Positions 32,027 through 40,390 of a stretch of 64,000 nucleotides of DNA are shown here, one piece after another. A program made the position numbers and the translations under genes. Source of the stretch: Mycolicibacterium neoaurum VKM Ac-1815D. GTDB taxonomy: Bacteria; Actinomycetota; Actinomycetes; Mycobacteriales; Mycobacteriaceae. Position 1 is the stretch's first letter, and the number at the start of each line of letters is the position of its first letter. The notes under the pieces were generated by a model, which saw only the letters and a list, made by a program, of their open reading frames with translations, did not search any database and was not told the DNA's origin. The DNA is taken from NCBI RefSeq assembly GCF_000317305.3, contig NC_023036.2, forward strand, positions 3,348,001 to 3,412,000, written 5' to 3'.

Positions 32027-32899
32027 GTGGTTGATGATGCGAATGTGGCCGACGGTGCGAACGTGGCCGACGGTGCGACTGTGACCAGTGACACGACTGA
32101 GACCAATGACACCAATGTGTTCGATGGGTCAACTGTCGCTGTGGTGCCTCCGGTGACCTCGGACCCACAGCCCGCGCGCCCGGGCTATCCCCCCGCCGCC
32201 GAGGCCCCGACGGCCGACGCGAAGACCACCGGACAAGATTCTCGGCAGGGTGCTCGAGGATGGTCGATGCCGAAGAATCCGGTGACCCGGCGGCATGTCG
32301 ACACTGCAGGGCGGTTGGCCCGCAGCGCGGGAACCGCCCTCCTCACGGCAGCCCATGCGGTGGCCACATCGTGTGCCGACGTCGCACGCGCCACCAGCCG
32401 GGCAGTCGGTTCCGTGCCGCCGGCTCTGCGCACCATGGCCGTGCTGGCCGCCCTGATGCTGCTCGGCATCGTGGGTTCGATCGCCTGGCGGGGCACAGCA
32501 GGCCTGCTCTGCTCGGTGGTCGTGATTCCGGTGTGCGCCATCGCACTCGGCGCGCTCGGCCATCGCCGGTACGGCAACGGCCACTCCCAGGCCGACCACA
32601 CCGCGCAAACCGCGACAGCCGCTCCGGCGGCCTCCGCGAAAGACCTGCAGCGCGCGGTGGACTACGTCGACCACAAGCTCACGCTGGCGCTGAACTCCTT
32701 CGGCGCCGAGCGTCAGCAGGCGGCGATGATCGCACTGTTCCAGGCCAAGACCGCCCTCGAACTCACCCTGGGCACCGAGCAGACCGAGACGACGCCCATC
32801 GACGCACTGCTGCTCCCCGATGAGTCCGCGGCCCGCCCGCGCATCCGAGCGGGTGCCAAAACCGCTCTGCGGGAGAGCAGTTCGTTGGCGGCCTCGTGA
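32027..32899 (+). CDS. Uncharacterised membrane protein with disordered N-terminus
   Basis: The GTG start at 32027 gives 290 residues. The first 80 or so are acidic and disordered, beginning with a hexapeptide tandem repeat (ANVADG-ANVADG-ATVTSD). A basic stretch, then two hydrophobic segments at about 135-154 and 159-178 follow. A soluble helical C-terminus (DLQRAVDYVDHKLTLALNSFGAERQQAAMIALFQAKTALEL, quoted in part as its core) ends the protein. No known family was recognised. An earlier ATG at 31946 is in frame but lies within the cluster of repeated elements and has no Shine-Dalgarno. It overlaps the next gene by 4 bases (GTGA), so the two products probably act together. Confidence 0.65.
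   Translation: MVDDANVADGANVADGATVTSDTTETNDTNVFDGSTVAVVPPVTSDPQPARPGYPPAAEAPTADAKTTGQDSRQGARGWSMPKNPVTRRHVDTAGRLARSAGTALLTAAHAVATSCADVARATSRAVGSVPPALRTMAVLAALMLLGIVGSIAWRGTAGLLCSVVVIPVCAIALGALGHRRYGNGHSQADHTAQTATAAPAASAKDLQRAVDYVDHKLTLALNSFGAERQQAAMIALFQAKTALELTLGTEQTETTPIDALLLPDESAARPRIRAGAKTALRESSSLAAS
32036..32077 (+). repeat. 18-base tandem repeat in coding sequence
   Basis: About 2.3 copies of the 18-base unit GCGAATGTGGCCGACGGT encode repeated Ala-Asn-Val-Ala-Asp-Gly near the N-terminus of the membrane protein. Copies differ at single bases. Copy number could vary between strains without changing the frame. Confidence 0.7.
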
Positions 32900-33231
32900 A
32901 CGGCCAGGTGGCCCATATCGAAGACGACTACACCCTGGTCATCAACCGGGGTTCGCAGGCCGGGGTGACGGCGGGCATGGTGTTCGCGGTCCACTCGGAG
33001 TTCGGTCAGGTCATCACCGATCCCGAGTCCGGACGCGAGTTGGGCCGTCTCACTCGGGAAAAGGTACGCGTCAAGGTGTTCGACGTGCAGCCGCTCTTCG
33101 CGCGGGCCCATACCGTGGCGCGCACCGACGACGTCCATGGCCTGTTCCAGGCGACGGCCGTGGTCACCATCGACGTCGGTGACACCGTCGAACTGGTCCA
33201 GGCCGAGGCCGGCCTCGCCGAGAGCGGCTGA
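32896..33231 (+). CDS. FlgT C-terminal-like small beta-domain protein
   Basis: This 111-residue protein is translated from a GTG overlapping the stop of the membrane protein gene. The motif VINRGSQAGVTAGMVFAVHSE followed by ITDPESGRELGRL resembles the C-terminal domain of FlgT, a beta-barrel fold seen in flagellar ring proteins and in several unrelated contexts. Mycobacteria lack flagella, so a flagellar role is excluded. It has no signal peptide or membrane segment and is probably a cytosolic partner of the upstream membrane protein. The role is unknown. Confidence 0.72.
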   Translation: MNGQVAHIEDDYTLVINRGSQAGVTAGMVFAVHSEFGQVITDPESGRELGRLTREKVRVKVFDVQPLFARAHTVARTDDVHGLFQATAVVTIDVGDTVELVQAEAGLAESG

Positions 33232-33249
33232 CTCCGCGCGCGGGCCCGG

Positions 33250-33852
33250 TCAGTCGAGACCGCGCGCAATCAACGCCTCGTTGAAATCATCGGCGGCCTG
33301 CAAGGCCCCCACGATGATCGGGACGAACACGATCCGTGGGGTGACGCGCAGGCCACGGGCGCGCCGCGCCTCGTCGACGCGGGCGATGATGTCGACAAGC
33401 AAGGGGATCGACCGGATCGTCAGGGCAAGGGCGATGGCGACCTGTCGGACCGGAAAACCGAACCGTGCCAGCGGCCCCATCGCCCGCATCGCCGCATCCA
33501 GCATCGCCGTCGTCCTGGTGGTCAGGGTCACCATCGCCGCCGAGGCCACGGCAAGCAGCAACACCCCGCACACCACCAGCGCCCGGCGCCAGTCGGTGAG
33601 CACGACCTGCAGAACGAAGATGAAGCCCACCACCCAGAGCACCTGGCGCAGTTGCACGATCAGCGACCAGACCGACAGCCGCGCCGAGCCGGCGGCCACC
33701 AGCAGTGCGGCGGTGGCCACGGTCAGCTTCATCGGGGAGTTCACCACGATGGTCATCACGATGATCACCGCGCCCAGCCCGACCAGCTTCACCCCGGCCG
33801 GCAGTCGGTGCAGCCATGATGTCCCCGGCCGGTAATCGCCAAGCACGCTCAC
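33250..33852 (-). CDS. bioN: Biotin ECF transporter transmembrane subunit BioN
   Basis: This 200-residue integral membrane protein of the EcfT/CbiQ family has about five membrane segments. The coupling helix region (DEARRARGLR) carries the Ala-Arg-Gly signature that contacts the ATPase; a second ARG motif (ALIARGLD) is at the C-terminus. It follows bioM with a 4-base overlap and completes a bioY-bioM-bioN operon. The short length is typical of BioN rather than general-purpose EcfT. Confidence 0.9.
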   Translation of the reverse strand: MSVLGDYRPGTSWLHRLPAGVKLVGLGAVIIVMTIVVNSPMKLTVATAALLVAAGSARLSVWSLIVQLRQVLWVVGFIFVLQVVLTDWRRALVVCGVLLLAVASAAMVTLTTRTTAMLDAAMRAMGPLARFGFPVRQVAIALALTIRSIPLLVDIIARVDEARRARGLRVTPRIVFVPIIVGALQAADDFNEALIARGLD

Positions 33853-34535
33853 CCCATCAACCGCCGGTACACCGCCAGCGCGGCGGCAGGTACGTCATCG
33901 GCCACCACCCGGCCCTCGTCCAACACGATCACCCGATCGGCGTCCTCGATGAGGTCCAGGTCATGGGTGACAACGATCAACTGGGTGTCCAGATCTGCGA
34001 AGGCGGTGCGGAGCATCCGCGCGTTACGCAGATCCAACAGCGTGGTCGGCTCGTCGGCGACCACCACCGCCGGCTCGGTGACCAACACGGTGGCCAGCGC
34101 CAACAACTGCTTCTGTCCGCCCGAGAGCAGGTGCGCGGGCTGGTCGGCATGCCCGGACAGTCCGAACCTCTCCAGCACTTCGGCCACCCGCGCCGCCTTG
34201 GCGGCCCGATCCATCGACAGACGCGACAGCGAGAGCTCGACGTCCTCACCCACGGTCGGCATCAGGATCTGGCGGTCGGGGTCGGTGAACACGAACCCCA
34301 CCAGTCGGCGCACCTGTTTGACCGAGCGCCTGGTGTCCAGACCGCGCACCCGCACCGCACCGGTGTCGGGTATCACCAGCCCGTTGAGCAACCGGGCCAG
34401 CGTCGACTTACCGCTTCCGTTGGCTCCGACGATGCCGACGCGACGCTCGCCGATGGTCAGCGTGATGTCGCGCAACACCGTGCGCTCCCCGAATGCGTGC
34501 GAGACGCCGTCGAGGACGATGAGCTCCTCGGTCAC
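33849..34535 (-). CDS. bioM: Biotin ECF transporter ATPase BioM
   Basis: This 228-residue ABC ATPase has a Walker A GANGSGKST (37-45), the signature LSGGQKQ (137-143) and a Walker B VVVADEPT ending in Asp161-Glu162, then the switch histidine in VVTHD. It drives biotin uptake through BioY/BioN. It starts 15 bases after the bioY stop and overlaps bioN, so the three subunits are co-produced. Confidence 0.92.
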   Translation of the reverse strand: MTEELIVLDGVSHAFGERTVLRDITLTIGERRVGIVGANGSGKSTLARLLNGLVIPDTGAVRVRGLDTRRSVKQVRRLVGFVFTDPDRQILMPTVGEDVELSLSRLSMDRAAKAARVAEVLERFGLSGHADQPAHLLSGGQKQLLALATVLVTEPAVVVADEPTTLLDLRNARMLRTAFADLDTQLIVVTHDLDLIEDADRVIVLDEGRVVADDVPAAALAVYRRLMG

Positions 34536-34550
34536 GCTGTCCGTCCCCGC

Positions 34551-35153
34551 CTAGGCCCGCGCGGTCCGCCACGGGGTGATCAGCCCGGGACGCGCGCGGT
34601 GGACCTGCGCGGCGACGACGCCGCACAACACCGCCTTGGCGATATCGCCTGGCACATAGATGCCGTTGGTGGCCAGCGCGGCCCACCAGGACAGGTCGGT
34701 ACGAAGCATCAGGCCCGCGGTGCCGAACAGATAGATCACCGCCATCCCGCCGACGATATTGATGCCGATACCCCACAGCGTCCGGTAGCGCGGCATCATC
34801 AGCGCAGTCAGCATCCCGATCACGATGACGGCGGGCAGCCAGCCGACGAAGAACCCGGCCGTCGGCGACGACAGTGACACCAGCCCGGTGCGGCCACCGG
34901 CCAGAATCGGTAGCCCTGCGATGGCCAGCACGGCGAACAACCCGACGGCCAACGCGCCCTTCCGCGGTCCCAGGATCGATCCGGCCAACATCACACCCAG
35001 GGTCTGCAGCGTGATGGGCACACCCGTCGGCCCGATCGTCAGTGTGCCGGGCAGACCCAGCGCGGCCAATAGACCAGCGAAAACGGCGGCCTGGGTCAGG
35101 TCGGCGGACTCGATGCGTCCGAACCGACGCGACCGGGAGGTCTGTGCACTCAC
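34551..35153 (-). CDS. bioY: Biotin transporter substrate-binding subunit BioY
   Basis: This 200-residue membrane S-component has six hydrophobic segments and the BioY hallmarks LPGTLTIGPTGVPITLQTLGVMLAG and ILGPRKGALAVGLFAVLAIAGLPILAGG. It binds biotin and docks with BioM/BioN. The GTG at 35153 gives the family length; the long open frame upstream is antisense to terC. No BioQ-type operator could be confirmed by eye. Confidence 0.92.
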   Translation of the reverse strand: MSAQTSRSRRFGRIESADLTQAAVFAGLLAALGLPGTLTIGPTGVPITLQTLGVMLAGSILGPRKGALAVGLFAVLAIAGLPILAGGRTGLVSLSSPTAGFFVGWLPAVIVIGMLTALMMPRYRTLWGIGINIVGGMAVIYLFGTAGLMLRTDLSWWAALATNGIYVPGDIAKAVLCGVVAAQVHRARPGLITPWRTARA

Positions 35154-35258
35154 GGAGGAATTATGGTCGACACCAGGAAGTGATTGACGACTCCCCCGAC
35201 TGGGTACCGGTGATCTTGAAAACCGGACGTGCCGGTCATGCGGAGGAGACGCACACAC

Positions 35259-36272
35259 ATGCTCGATATCAGCCCGGTGACGTGGGGCCTGACGATAGCC
35301 GTGATCATCGTCCTGCTCGCCGTCGACCTCCTCTTGGCCGCGCTGCGACCGCACCGGGTCGGGTTCAAGGAGGCCACCGCGTGGTCGGTGTTCTACATAT
35401 TGGTGGCCGTGGCGTTCGGAGTCTGGTTCGCCATGACCTACGGGGGCGACGCCGGCACCGAGTACTTCGCGGGCTATCTGGTCGAGAAGAGCCTTTCGGT
35501 GGACAACCTGTTCGTCTTCGTCATCATCATGACGACGTTCGCCGTACCCGAGGAGCACCAGCACAAGGTGCTGACCTTCGGCATCATCCTGGCGTTGATC
35601 ATGCGCGCCATCTTCATCGCGCTCGGCGCGACGCTACTGTCGCTGTTCTCGTTCATGTTCCTGGTGTTCGGCCTGCTGCTCATCTATACCGCCGTCCAGC
35701 TGTTCCGGCACCGCGACGAGGATCCCGACGTCGAGAACAACTTCGTGGTCCGCGCGACGCGCCGGTTCGTGCCGGTGACCGACGACTATGACGGCGGAAA
35801 ACTGTTCACCCGGGCCCAGGGCCGCCGGATGGCGACGCCGATGCTGGCGGTGCTGATCGCGATCGGCAGCGTGGATCTGCTGTTCGCGCTGGACTCCATC
35901 CCCGCGGTCTTCGGCATCACCAGCGAGGCCTATATCGTCTTCGCCGCCAACGCCTTTGCGCTGCTCGGGCTGCGAGCGCTGTTCTTCCTCGTTAAAGGGC
36001 TGCTCGACCGGTTGGTGTACCTGTCGACCGGGCTGTCGATCATCTTGGCCTTCATCGGCGTGAAGCTCGTCCTGCACTGGGGTCATGTCGACATCAATCC
36101 CAGCATTCCCGAGATCGACACATACGTGAGCCTGGCCGTGATCATCGTCATCCTGACGATCGTGACGGTCGCCAGCCTCATCAAGACGCGCAAGGACCCC
36201 GACGCGAAGGCACACCCCGGCTCGCTGCGGGCCAGCCCGCATCGGCCGGAAGAGCGCACCGATGGCGCGTAG
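35259..36272 (+). CDS. TerC/Alx-family membrane protein
   Basis: This 337-residue protein has about nine membrane segments. The TerC motifs YLVEKSLSVDNLFVFVIIM and IGSVDLLFALDSIPAVFGIT are present with their conserved acidic residues. Relatives export manganese or take part in tellurite and metal stress, or in metalation of secreted enzymes. The ATG at 35259 follows GGAGGAG and is preferred over an ATG at 35229. A metal-export role is an inference from the family. Confidence 0.9.
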   Translation: MLDISPVTWGLTIAVIIVLLAVDLLLAALRPHRVGFKEATAWSVFYILVAVAFGVWFAMTYGGDAGTEYFAGYLVEKSLSVDNLFVFVIIMTTFAVPEEHQHKVLTFGIILALIMRAIFIALGATLLSLFSFMFLVFGLLLIYTAVQLFRHRDEDPDVENNFVVRATRRFVPVTDDYDGGKLFTRAQGRRMATPMLAVLIAIGSVDLLFALDSIPAVFGITSEAYIVFAANAFALLGLRALFFLVKGLLDRLVYLSTGLSIILAFIGVKLVLHWGHVDINPSIPEIDTYVSLAVIIVILTIVTVASLIKTRKDPDAKAHPGSLRASPHRPEERTDGA

Positions 36273-36281
36273 ATTGAGCCC

Positions 36282-37868
36282 GTGAGCTCGCCGGTGACGA
36301 CCTGGGCGCCGTTACGGTCGCCGGTCTTCCGCGCATTGTGGATCGCGCAGTTCGTCTCCAATCTCGGCACCTGGATGCAGATGGTGGGCGCCCAGTGGAT
36401 GCTCGTCGGTGATCCGCGGGCGGCAGTGCTCGTGCCCCTGGTGCAGACCGCCACCACGCTGCCGGTCATGCTGCTGGCGCTGCCATCCGGAGTGCTGGCC
36501 GACCTGATCGACCGGCGGCGGCTGCTCATCGCGACCCAGGGCGCGATGGCGTCCGCGGTCGCGTTGCTCGCGGTGTTGACCGGCACCGGACTGACCACCC
36601 CCACGGTCCTGCTGCTGTTGTTGTTCCTGATCGGGTGCGGTCAGGCACTGACCATGCCGGCCTGGCAGGCCATCCAGCCCGACCTCGTTCCCGCAGCACA
36701 GATCCCCGCGGCCGCGGCGCTGGGCAGCATGAGCATGAACGGCGCCCGCGCCATCGGACCGGCGATCGCCGGAGCGCTGGTGTCGCTGTCAGGGCCCACA
36801 GTCGTGTTCGCGCTGAACGCGGTGTCCTTCGTCGGTACGGTGATCGTGTTGGTGCTGTGGCGCAGGCCCACCGTCGACCAGAATTTCCCGTCGGAACGGG
36901 CGCTGGCGGCGCTGAGTGCCGGCGGACGGTACATCCGAAGCTCCCCCATCGTTCGTCGGATACTGCTGCGCACTGCACTTTTCATCGCTCCGGCCAGCGC
37001 GCTGTGGGGTCTGCTGCCTGTGATCGCCGACCGGAAGCTGGGATTGACGTCATCGGGGTACGGGCTGCTGCTCGGTGCACTCGGACTCGGTGCGGTGCTG
37101 GGCGCAGTGGGCCTGTCCCGGCTACGGTCCCGGTTCGGCGAGAACACCTTGCTGGCGTTGGCCGCCACCGGGTTCGCCGCGGCGACAGCGGTTCTGGCAC
37201 TGGTGGACCTGTTCGCCGTGGTGCTCATCGCGCTGGTGTTCGGCGGGACGGCCTGGCTGCTGTGTCTGTCCACACTCAACGCGTCGATGCAACTGAGCCT
37301 GCCCGGGTGGGTCCGTGCCCGGGGGTTGTCGGTATATCAGCTGATCTTCATGGGTGGGCAGGCGCTCGGGTCGATTCTGTGGGGTGTGCTCGCGGGTACG
37401 ACCACGCCGGTGAACAGCCTGCTGGTCAGCGCGGGCCTGTTGGTGGGCTGTGCGATCTCGACGCTGTGGTGGCCCTTGCACGCCAAGACAGGCAACATCG
37501 ATCTGAGCCCCTCCTCGCACTGGCCGGAGCCATCGCTGGTGATCGAGCCCGAACCGCTGGACGGCCCGGTGCTGGTGATGACCGACTATCTCGTTCCGGT
37601 GCAGGATGAAGAACAATTCCTGGCGGCGATGGCGGTGCTTGGCAGATCCCGGCAGCGCACCGGAGCGGCCAGGTGGCGGCTGTACCGCAGTGTCGAGCGC
37701 GAGCAGACCTTCGTCGAAACCTTCATCGTGCGGTCCTGGGGCGAGCACCTGCATCAGCACCACACCCGGCAGACCGGACAGGACCTGGTGATCGAGCAGA
37801 ACGTCGAACGGTACGCACAGGGAAAGCCGGTGTCGCATCACCTGATTGCCGTCCCGCCGCAGCGCTGA
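36282..37868 (+). CDS. MFS_3-family exporter with C-terminal ABM-like domain
   Basis: This 528-residue protein has a 12-span MFS core (APLRSPVFRALWIAQFVSNLGTWMQMVGAQW at the N-terminus) of the enterobactin-exporter-like MFS_3 family. A cytosolic domain of about 110 residues begins near 415 (VLVMTDYLVPVQDEEQFLAAM) and resembles an antibiotic-biosynthesis-monooxygenase ferredoxin-like fold. That tail is known in this MFS family. The GTG start is 10 bases after the terC stop, so co-transcription is likely. It probably exports small molecules or drugs. Confidence 0.87.
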   Translation: MSSPVTTWAPLRSPVFRALWIAQFVSNLGTWMQMVGAQWMLVGDPRAAVLVPLVQTATTLPVMLLALPSGVLADLIDRRRLLIATQGAMASAVALLAVLTGTGLTTPTVLLLLLFLIGCGQALTMPAWQAIQPDLVPAAQIPAAAALGSMSMNGARAIGPAIAGALVSLSGPTVVFALNAVSFVGTVIVLVLWRRPTVDQNFPSERALAALSAGGRYIRSSPIVRRILLRTALFIAPASALWGLLPVIADRKLGLTSSGYGLLLGALGLGAVLGAVGLSRLRSRFGENTLLALAATGFAAATAVLALVDLFAVVLIALVFGGTAWLLCLSTLNASMQLSLPGWVRARGLSVYQLIFMGGQALGSILWGVLAGTTTPVNSLLVSAGLLVGCAISTLWWPLHAKTGNIDLSPSSHWPEPSLVIEPEPLDGPVLVMTDYLVPVQDEEQFLAAMAVLGRSRQRTGAARWRLYRSVEREQTFVETFIVRSWGEHLHQHHTRQTGQDLVIEQNVERYAQGKPVSHHLIAVPPQR

Positions 37869-37878
37869 CGCCCCGACA

Positions 37879-37936
37879 CCGAGTGCGCATCCACTGCGAC
37901 AGATTCGCGCGATCACCGCACTGGTTGCACACTCGG
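37879..37936. terminator. Long imperfect inverted repeat between convergent genes
   Basis: The 20-base arms at 37879-37898 and 37917-37936 pair in 17 of 20 positions and flank an 18-base loop. The element lies between the stops of the convergent MFS and small coiled-coil genes. The arms begin with CCGAGTG and end with CACTCGG. It would serve as a two-way terminator. I believe similar CCGAGTG/CACTCGG palindromes recur in mycobacterial intergenic DNA, but this needs a search. Confidence 0.6.
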
Positions 37937-37956
37937 CGACACTCGGCCGGACGCAC

Positions 37957-38268
37957 TCAGTCGGATGCGGCGAGCTCCTGTAGACGCTGATCGACCCGCG
38001 CCAGCGCGTCGCCGAAGACGTCAACCTTCTCACTGCGCTTCTCGTTGGCCTGCGCGGCCGCGCCGCGGCCGCCCTCGGCCTCGACCCGCGCCGCGCCCTG
38101 CCTGCGCAGCAGGCTGAAGTTCTTCTCCCGCGCAGTGCGCAAACGGCTCTGCAGCTCTTTGAGTGACTTCTCGTCCATCCGGGTTAGCGCTTCGGGATGA
38201 CTTTCGTCGATCAGGGATTCTTCGTGCGGGGTCAGGTTCACGTGGTGGTTGCTCACCCCTTGATTCAT
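37957..38268 (-). CDS. Small coiled-coil hypothetical protein
   Basis: This 103-residue hydrophilic protein has a helical, charged sequence (LTRMDEKSLKELQSRLRTAREKNFSLLRRQG) that looks like a coiled coil. No known domain was recognised. The ATG at 38268 is used; a GTG at 38256 is equally possible and would drop four residues. It reads like a conserved actinobacterial hypothetical protein, and its codon use matches its neighbours. Confidence 0.65.
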   Translation of the reverse strand: MNQGVSNHHVNLTPHEESLIDESHPEALTRMDEKSLKELQSRLRTAREKNFSLLRRQGAARVEAEGGRGAAAQANEKRSEKVDVFGDALARVDQRLQELAASD

Positions 38269-38355
38269 AGCCTGCGCGCACCGGCGCGGTAGCCGAATCG
38301 AGAGATACCGGATGGCGCGCAGGACGAATCAAGGCGACGCAAACGCGTCACCGCA

Positions 38356-39339
38356 TCATGCCGCCCTCACCGCGGCACGCACCGCAGCACACGCGTCCTC
38401 GAATCGTTCCCACTCCTGCGCCGTCGGCCGTGCCCCTCCGCCCGCCACCGCCGCCGGACTGATCTCCGGAGTAGGCAGATTCGCGTCCGCCAACAATTCG
38501 GCCAGGTGCGCGATCCGGCCTGCCGGACTGTCCGCATCGCTCTGGAAAACCCTTTTCCGAAGCCATGACTGGGCCTCGGCGAGGCCGGAGTCGATATCGA
38601 CCATGGGAGCGGTGATCTGCCCGCCACACCGTCGCAGGTGTTCTTCGAAACGGTCCTCCCAGAACTCGGTCCGCCACCCAGGCCACAGTTGTGGCAACCA
38701 TCGGAGCAAGCCCGGTACGGGACGGGTCATCCACACCCCGAGCGTCTTGTTCGGCACGTTGACATAGACGCCGCTCTCTGGAATCACCCCCAACTCCAAG
38801 GCCGGTTCACCGGGCCCCGGCAAGATGTCGAGCAGGTCCGGACCGAGCCACGCCGCGCTGCTGCCCCACCACAGCGGCCACGCGCGCACCCGGCCGATGC
38901 GGTCGATGACGGTGACGAGATGATGCAGCCGGGCAGTGTCCTCGGCCAGGGTCAGCTCGGGTTCGGATGGCATGTCGCGCAGCGATGCCTGTGCCCCCAC
39001 ATATGCCGCGATCTCCGCCGTCGCACCGTACGCCCACGAGATGGTGTAACCCGGCCAGAGTAGAACCAGAACCTCGAACATGGCCCGGCGTTCGTTCATG
39101 GTCGCCATGAGTTCCTCACCGAAGAACAGCAACCGGTGCTCGGTGAGATCGAGCAGCAGGCCGCCGTCCGCCCACAGCTCGTCGGTCCAGAAATCGCTGG
39201 TCTGCTGGTCCCGGATGTAGCGCACAGCCATCTCCGGCCCGGCCAGAAGCGCGTCGAGCATTCGACAGCCGGCCCAGTGCGCGTATCGCAACTGCCAGCC
39301 GTCGTGGTCTACCAACACGATATTGGCTCTGTTTCCCAT
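38356..39339 (-). CDS. Hypothetical protein
   Basis: This 327-residue soluble protein begins MGNRANIVLVDHDGWQLRYAHWAGCRM and has many tryptophans and acidic residues. It has no signal peptide or membrane segment and no recognised catalytic motif. The ATG at 39339 follows a G-rich Shine-Dalgarno-like stretch; the longer frame upstream runs antisense into the aldo/keto reductase gene and is not used. A family of similar actinobacterial hypotheticals probably exists, but no function can be stated. Confidence 0.65.
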   Translation of the reverse strand: MGNRANIVLVDHDGWQLRYAHWAGCRMLDALLAGPEMAVRYIRDQQTSDFWTDELWADGGLLLDLTEHRLLFFGEELMATMNERRAMFEVLVLLWPGYTISWAYGATAEIAAYVGAQASLRDMPSEPELTLAEDTARLHHLVTVIDRIGRVRAWPLWWGSSAAWLGPDLLDILPGPGEPALELGVIPESGVYVNVPNKTLGVWMTRPVPGLLRWLPQLWPGWRTEFWEDRFEEHLRRCGGQITAPMVDIDSGLAEAQSWLRKRVFQSDADSPAGRIAHLAELLADANLPTPEISPAAVAGGGARPTAQEWERFEDACAAVRAAVRAA

Positions 39340-39474
39340 GGTGCCCCCCAACCCCGATCGACGCCGCCACGCTCGGCGGCGCTCTTTGCATGCACTATCC
39401 ACCCGACCCCCGACAAGCCCTCCACACGCTCGCGATCGCGGAATAATCCCGTCGGTGGCGAGGTAGTGTGACCC

Positions 39475-40332
39475 ATGACGACAACATTTCCGCTGGGCCC
39501 GTTCACCGTGAAGCGCATCGGATTCGGCGCCATGCAGTTGCCCGGCCCCGGTGTGATGGGGCCGCCGCGCGACCATGATCAGGCCATCGCCGTGCTGAAG
39601 CGGGCCGTCGATCTCGGCGTGGACCATATCGACACCGCCCAGTTCTACGGACCCGATGTCGCCAACGAGCTCATCCGCGAGGCACTGCATCCCTACCCCG
39701 AAAACCTTGCACTGGTCAGTAAGGTCGGCGCCCGCCGCAGCGAACAGGGCGAGTGGCTGTCCGCGCAGCAGCCCGATGAACTGCGCGCCGATATCGAGAC
39801 CAACCTGGAAACCCTGGGTATCGATCGCCTCGCAGCGGTGAATCTACGCATACATTCCGGTGATCCCAACAGTGTGAGCCCGGTGGACCGGGAGCTGTTC
39901 GACCGCCAGCTGACCGCCATGATCGCTGCCCGCGACGAGGGTTTGATCGCCGGGATCGGACTGTCCAGCGTCTCGGTCGACCACCTTCGAATTGCGCTGG
40001 ACCGCACCGAGATCGTCACCGTGCAGAACGCCTACAACCTGGTCGACCGCTCCTCGCAGCCGGTGCTCGACCTGTGCACCGAACACGGCATCTCCTTCGT
40101 GCCGTTCTTTCCGCTGGGCTCCGGTTTCACCACCGACAACCCGGTACTCGGCAATGTCGCGGTGCAGAATGCGGCCGCCGAGCTCGCCCGTACCCCGGCC
40201 CAGATCGCGCTGGCCTGGACGCTGTCGGTGGCACCCAACGTGCTGTTGATCCCCGGCACCTCGTCGGTGGCCCATCTTGAAGAGAACGTCGCCATCGCCG
40301 ACATTCAACTGCCCGCCGACTTCACGCCCTGA
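39475..40332 (+). CDS. Aldo/keto reductase
   Basis: This 285-residue TIM-barrel oxidoreductase has DTAQFYG with catalytic Asp53 and Tyr58, and Lys83 in VSKVG. The usual fourth residue, a histidine after a Leu in the beta-4 strand, is Arg125 here (VNLRIHSGD). This variant occurs in a group of actinobacterial AKRs and may change substrate range toward beta-type chemistry. LIPGTSS near residue 260 is the NADPH-binding motif. It likely reduces aldehydes or ketones with NADPH. The physiological substrate is unknown. Confidence 0.88.
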   Translation: MTTTFPLGPFTVKRIGFGAMQLPGPGVMGPPRDHDQAIAVLKRAVDLGVDHIDTAQFYGPDVANELIREALHPYPENLALVSKVGARRSEQGEWLSAQQPDELRADIETNLETLGIDRLAAVNLRIHSGDPNSVSPVDRELFDRQLTAMIAARDEGLIAGIGLSSVSVDHLRIALDRTEIVTVQNAYNLVDRSSQPVLDLCTEHGISFVPFFPLGSGFTTDNPVLGNVAVQNAAAELARTPAQIALAWTLSVAPNVLLIPGTSSVAHLEENVAIADIQLPADFTP

Positions 40333-40390
40333 CGGATACCGTGGCCTCGTCAGTGCCTTCGGTGTGCGGACATGGCAGGAGGAAACCACC

